From: Mobilitalea sp.
Lineage (GTDB): Bacteria; Bacillota_A; Clostridia; Lachnospirales; Lachnospiraceae
NCBI GenBank assembly: GCA_029974875.1
Contig: JARKQP010000686.1
Coordinates: 1 to 8,577, forward strand
Length of the DNA stretch: 8,577 bases
Direction: 5' to 3'
Part shown: in pieces, positions 7,203-8,577 of the stretch
How the letters are laid out: each line of letters begins with the position of its first letter
How positions within the stretch are numbered: the first letter of the stretch is position 1
Notes under the pieces: generated by a model
What the model saw: the letters and a program-made list of their open reading frames with translations, nothing else
Told to the model about the DNA's origin: nothing
Databases searched by the model: none
Program-made: the position numbers and the translations under genes

Positions 7203-7301
7203 GTTAGGGGAGAGTTGGTTAACCAATCACCTATTACCCAGTACCCAGTACCACGCAACTTGTTGCGCAATGTATCTACATTATACGAGGAGATAATACC
7301 T

Positions 7302-8297
7302 ATGAAAAACAGAGAACGCTTCATAGCAGCATTAAATTTCCAGAAACCTGCTGATAGGTTACCCATGATAGAATGGGCCACGTGGTGGGATAAAACCCTG
7401 GTCAGGTGGCATGGGGAAGGTATGCCGCAGGATGTTTGGGTTGATGAGGCCAGTGAGTATTTTAAGCTGGATAATTTACAACAATTTTGGCTTCGCCCGA
7501 GAAGTGATGACTATCCTGAGTTGGAGCACGGACAAGGTCTGATAACGGATATGGAATCATATGAGGAAGCAAAAAAGTATCTTTTCCCTAAAGATGCAGT
7601 ACAAAAGGTAAGGGAGAAGCTGCTTAAACTTGCCCCATTGCATCAGGATGGAGATGTAGTTGTCTGGATAACTCTGGAGGGATTCTTTTGGTTTCCCAGA
7701 AGCCTTTTTGGAATAGAGAATCATTTCTACGCATTCTATGACGAGCCTGAACTGATGCATAAAATCAATGATGAATTGACAGATTACCATATCGGATTGG
7801 TAGAAGAGTTCTGCAAGATACTCAAGCCGGATTTTATGACCTTCGCCGAGGATATGTCCTACAATCATGGGCCCATGCTTTCCCATGAATTATTTAAAGA
7901 ATTCCTTCTGCCCTATTATAAGAGAATCATCCCTGTTTTGAAAAAGTACGGCATCGTACCGCTTATTGATACCGACGGTCAGGTGGAGCCCATGATACCC
8001 TGGCTCGTAGAGGCCGGAATTGAAGGGGTATTGCCGCTGGAAAGACAGGCAGGTGTGGATGTGGAAAGGATACGCAAGAGTTTTCCACAGTTCAAGATGG
8101 TTGGAGCTTATGACAAGATGGTCATGAGTAAAGGTGAAGAGGCTATGAGGGGAGAATTTGAAAGGCTGCTGCCAACCATGAAAAATGGCGGATATATACC
8201 TTCCTGCGACCATCAGACACCTCCGGAAGTATCTTTGGAAAACTACAGGATATACAGAAAGCTATTGGAGGAATATTGTACGAAAGCCGCTAAATAA
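7302..8297 (+). CDS. URO-D superfamily protein, complete (uroporphyrinogen decarboxylase/methyltransferase fold)
   Basis: The 331-residue product starts MKNRERFIAALNFQKPADRLP, the standard N-terminus of URO-D superfamily proteins, and runs the full barrel. It has EDMSYNHGPML (Glu183-Leu193), LIDTDGQVEPMIPWLVEAGI (Asp223-Gly226), PLERQAGVDV, VGAYDK, and GGYIPSCDHQTPPEVSLENY at the end (Cys302, Asp303, His304). The D-T-D-G motif replaces the His-X-Cys-Gly zinc site of MtaA/MtbA-type methyltransferases, as in the partial paralogue at 1-519. ATG 7302 is set by GAGGAG (7287-7292) 9 nt upstream. The frame is open back to an ATG at 7101, but that stretch is the inverted-repeat element and encodes nothing family-like. 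It is divergent from the damaged AraC gene and has no following gene in the window. The reaction is unknown. No corrinoid protein or methyltransferase partner is encoded here. Confidence 0.92.
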   Translation: MKNRERFIAALNFQKPADRLPMIEWATWWDKTLVRWHGEGMPQDVWVDEASEYFKLDNLQQFWLRPRSDDYPELEHGQGLITDMESYEEAKKYLFPKDAVQKVREKLLKLAPLHQDGDVVVWITLEGFFWFPRSLFGIENHFYAFYDEPELMHKINDELTDYHIGLVEEFCKILKPDFMTFAEDMSYNHGPMLSHELFKEFLLPYYKRIIPVLKKYGIVPLIDTDGQVEPMIPWLVEAGIEGVLPLERQAGVDVERIRKSFPQFKMVGAYDKMVMSKGEEAMRGEFERLLPTMKNGGYIPSCDHQTPPEVSLENYRIYRKLLEEYCTKAAK

Positions 8298-8306
8298 GCG
8301 GCTTTC
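8282..8306 (+). terminator. Hairpin overlapping the URO-D stop codon, weak terminator
   Basis: GAAAGCCGC (8282-8290) and GCGGCTTTC (8298-8306) form a perfect 9-bp stem with a 7-nt loop that contains the TAA stop (8295-8297). The trailing T-run is only TTTC followed by AAATTAT, so it may act as an mRNA-stabilising 3' end as much as an intrinsic terminator. Confidence 0.45.
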
Positions 8307-8338
8307 AAATTATAGCTAAACACTGTGGAAAAGGATTG

Positions 8339-8447
8339 TTTAACGACATTTCAGAAGGGAAATCTCCAATCTTCTTTAGGTGGGAGCAACCAACTTGAAC
8401 AATATCAACGGAAGTAAAGGCCTAAATCCCCTTCTGAAGTCGTTAAA
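8339..8447. repeat. 109-bp structured unit bounded by 19-bp inverted repeats (MITE, IS remnant or ncRNA)
   Basis: TTTAACGAC-AT-TTCAGAAGGG (8339-8359) pairs with CCCTTCTGAAGTCGTTAAA (8429-8447), perfect except for a 2-nt AT bulge in the left arm. The 69-nt interior has further pairing options: TTTAGG (8375-8380) with CCTAAA (8421-8426), CTTC (8371-8374) with GAAG (8411-8414), and a TTGA/TCAA mini-stem. No open frame with a start codon occupies it on either strand. The arms are far longer than chance would give. I do not recognise the family. It could be a small transposable element, the end of a lost insertion sequence, or a structured RNA. Confidence 0.6.
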
Positions 8448-8453
8448 AATAGG

Positions 8454-8476
8454 CAATAATAGCAAAGCTATTGTTG
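8454..8476. repeat. Stem-loop downstream of the inverted-repeat unit
   Basis: CAATAATAGC (8454-8463) pairs with GCTATTGTTG (8467-8476) around an AAA loop, 10 bp with one G-U wobble. Read on the minus strand it is followed by CCTATTTTT, so it could be a weak terminator for transcripts coming from the right. Confidence 0.5.
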
Positions 8477-8512
8477 AGTCTTTAAAAAACAAATAAATTA
8501 TATGCAAAAGTA

Positions 8513-8541
8513 TTGTAATAAAACAGATATTATGTTATATT
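8513..8541 (+). promoter_or_regulatory. Possible rightward promoter leaving the window
   Basis: TTGTAA (8513-8518) and TATATT (8536-8541) stand 17 bp apart, matching 4 of 6 and 5 of 6 consensus bases. They lie in a very A/T-rich stretch at the window edge where no gene is seen, so a gene beyond 8577 would be the target. In such A/T-rich sequence the match could be chance. Confidence 0.35.
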
Positions 8542-8577
8542 ATAAATGTGATAAAAATTACATTATAAAGTCATTAA

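Larger units (their letters stand above)
7052..7284. mobile_element. 233-bp MITE-like/fold-back element, imperfect inverted repeat over its whole length
   Basis: The outer 12 bp are exact inverted repeats: ATAATGTAGATA (7052-7063) and TATCTACATTAT (7273-7284). Behind them the two arms align over almost their full length with mismatches and small gaps, including GGTACTGGGT (7083-7092) against ACCCAGTACC (7243-7252) and a CCAACTC segment in both arms. Each arm holds its own G/C-rich hairpin, and the centre is near 7168. No open frame in it looks coding. Size, terminal repeats and absence of a gene fit a non-autonomous mobile element, though I see no clear target-site duplication. It fills most of the 329-nt gap between the AraC and URO-D starts, and its right end lies 3 nt before the URO-D ribosome site. 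A consensus TATAAT in the left arm (7062-7067) could act as a -10, but no -35 is evident. Confidence 0.65.

Noticed and set aside
7101..7301. A 67-codon N-terminal extension of the complete URO-D gene.
   Set aside because: It is the translation of the inverted-repeat element. The family N-terminus MKNRERF at 7302 has its own GAGGAG ribosome site.
8298..8577. A gene in the final 280 bases.
   Set aside because: No frame of useful length with a start and ribosome site exists. A minus-strand stretch of about 38 sense codons over 8339-8420 lacks a start codon.

Overview
The window looks like chromosomal DNA from an anaerobic, low-to-mid G+C Firmicute, most likely a clostridial carbohydrate degrader. 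The basis is purine-rich Shine-Dalgarno sites (GGGGG, GGGGTGA, GGAGG, GAGGAG), the ordinary bacterial code with TAA/TGA/TAG stops, and protein families typical of Clostridia. I cannot name a species. None of the proteins shows a signal peptide or membrane segment, so everything encoded here should act in the cytoplasm.

Layout. Bases 1-519 hold the 3' part of a URO-D (uroporphyrinogen decarboxylase/methyltransferase) superfamily gene. It is followed 41 nt later by an 875-residue GH106-like glycoside hydrolase (561-3188); the two look co-transcribed and end at a branched terminator-like structure (3232-3294). A new unit starts at an extended -10 promoter (3394-3399) overlapped upstream by a perfect AT-rich palindrome. 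It encodes a PHP-fold metallohydrolase of CehA/McbA type (3431-4327), a MurR/RpiR-type HTH-SIS regulator (4370-5221) and a NagD/AraL-type HAD phosphatase (5250-6032). Facing it on the minus strand is an AraC-family regulator (6076-6972). Its reading frame is broken by a TAA at codon 17, so it appears to be a pseudogene or a gene in decay. Divergent from it is a second, complete URO-D superfamily gene (7302-8297).

The non-coding parts are unusual. A 233-bp element at 7052-7284 is an imperfect inverted repeat over its whole length, with two strong G/C-rich hairpins inside; it looks like a MITE or fold-back element and abuts the ribosome binding site of the second URO-D gene. The last 280 bases have no gene. 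They contain a hairpin overlapping the URO-D stop codon, a 109-bp unit bounded by 19-bp inverted repeats (8339-8447), a further stem-loop and a possible outward promoter.

Reading of the locus (inference): this is an intracellular sugar-catabolism cluster. The GH106-like enzyme would cleave an imported rhamnoside-like oligosaccharide, the RpiR regulator would sense a sugar phosphate through its SIS domain, and the HAD and PHP enzymes would act on phosphorylated or esterified intermediates. The two URO-D-like proteins carry Asp-X-Asp-Gly where the methyltransferase branch has its His-X-Cys zinc ligands, and their reaction is unknown. The pairing of such proteins with a glycosidase is the most promising undescribed biochemistry here.
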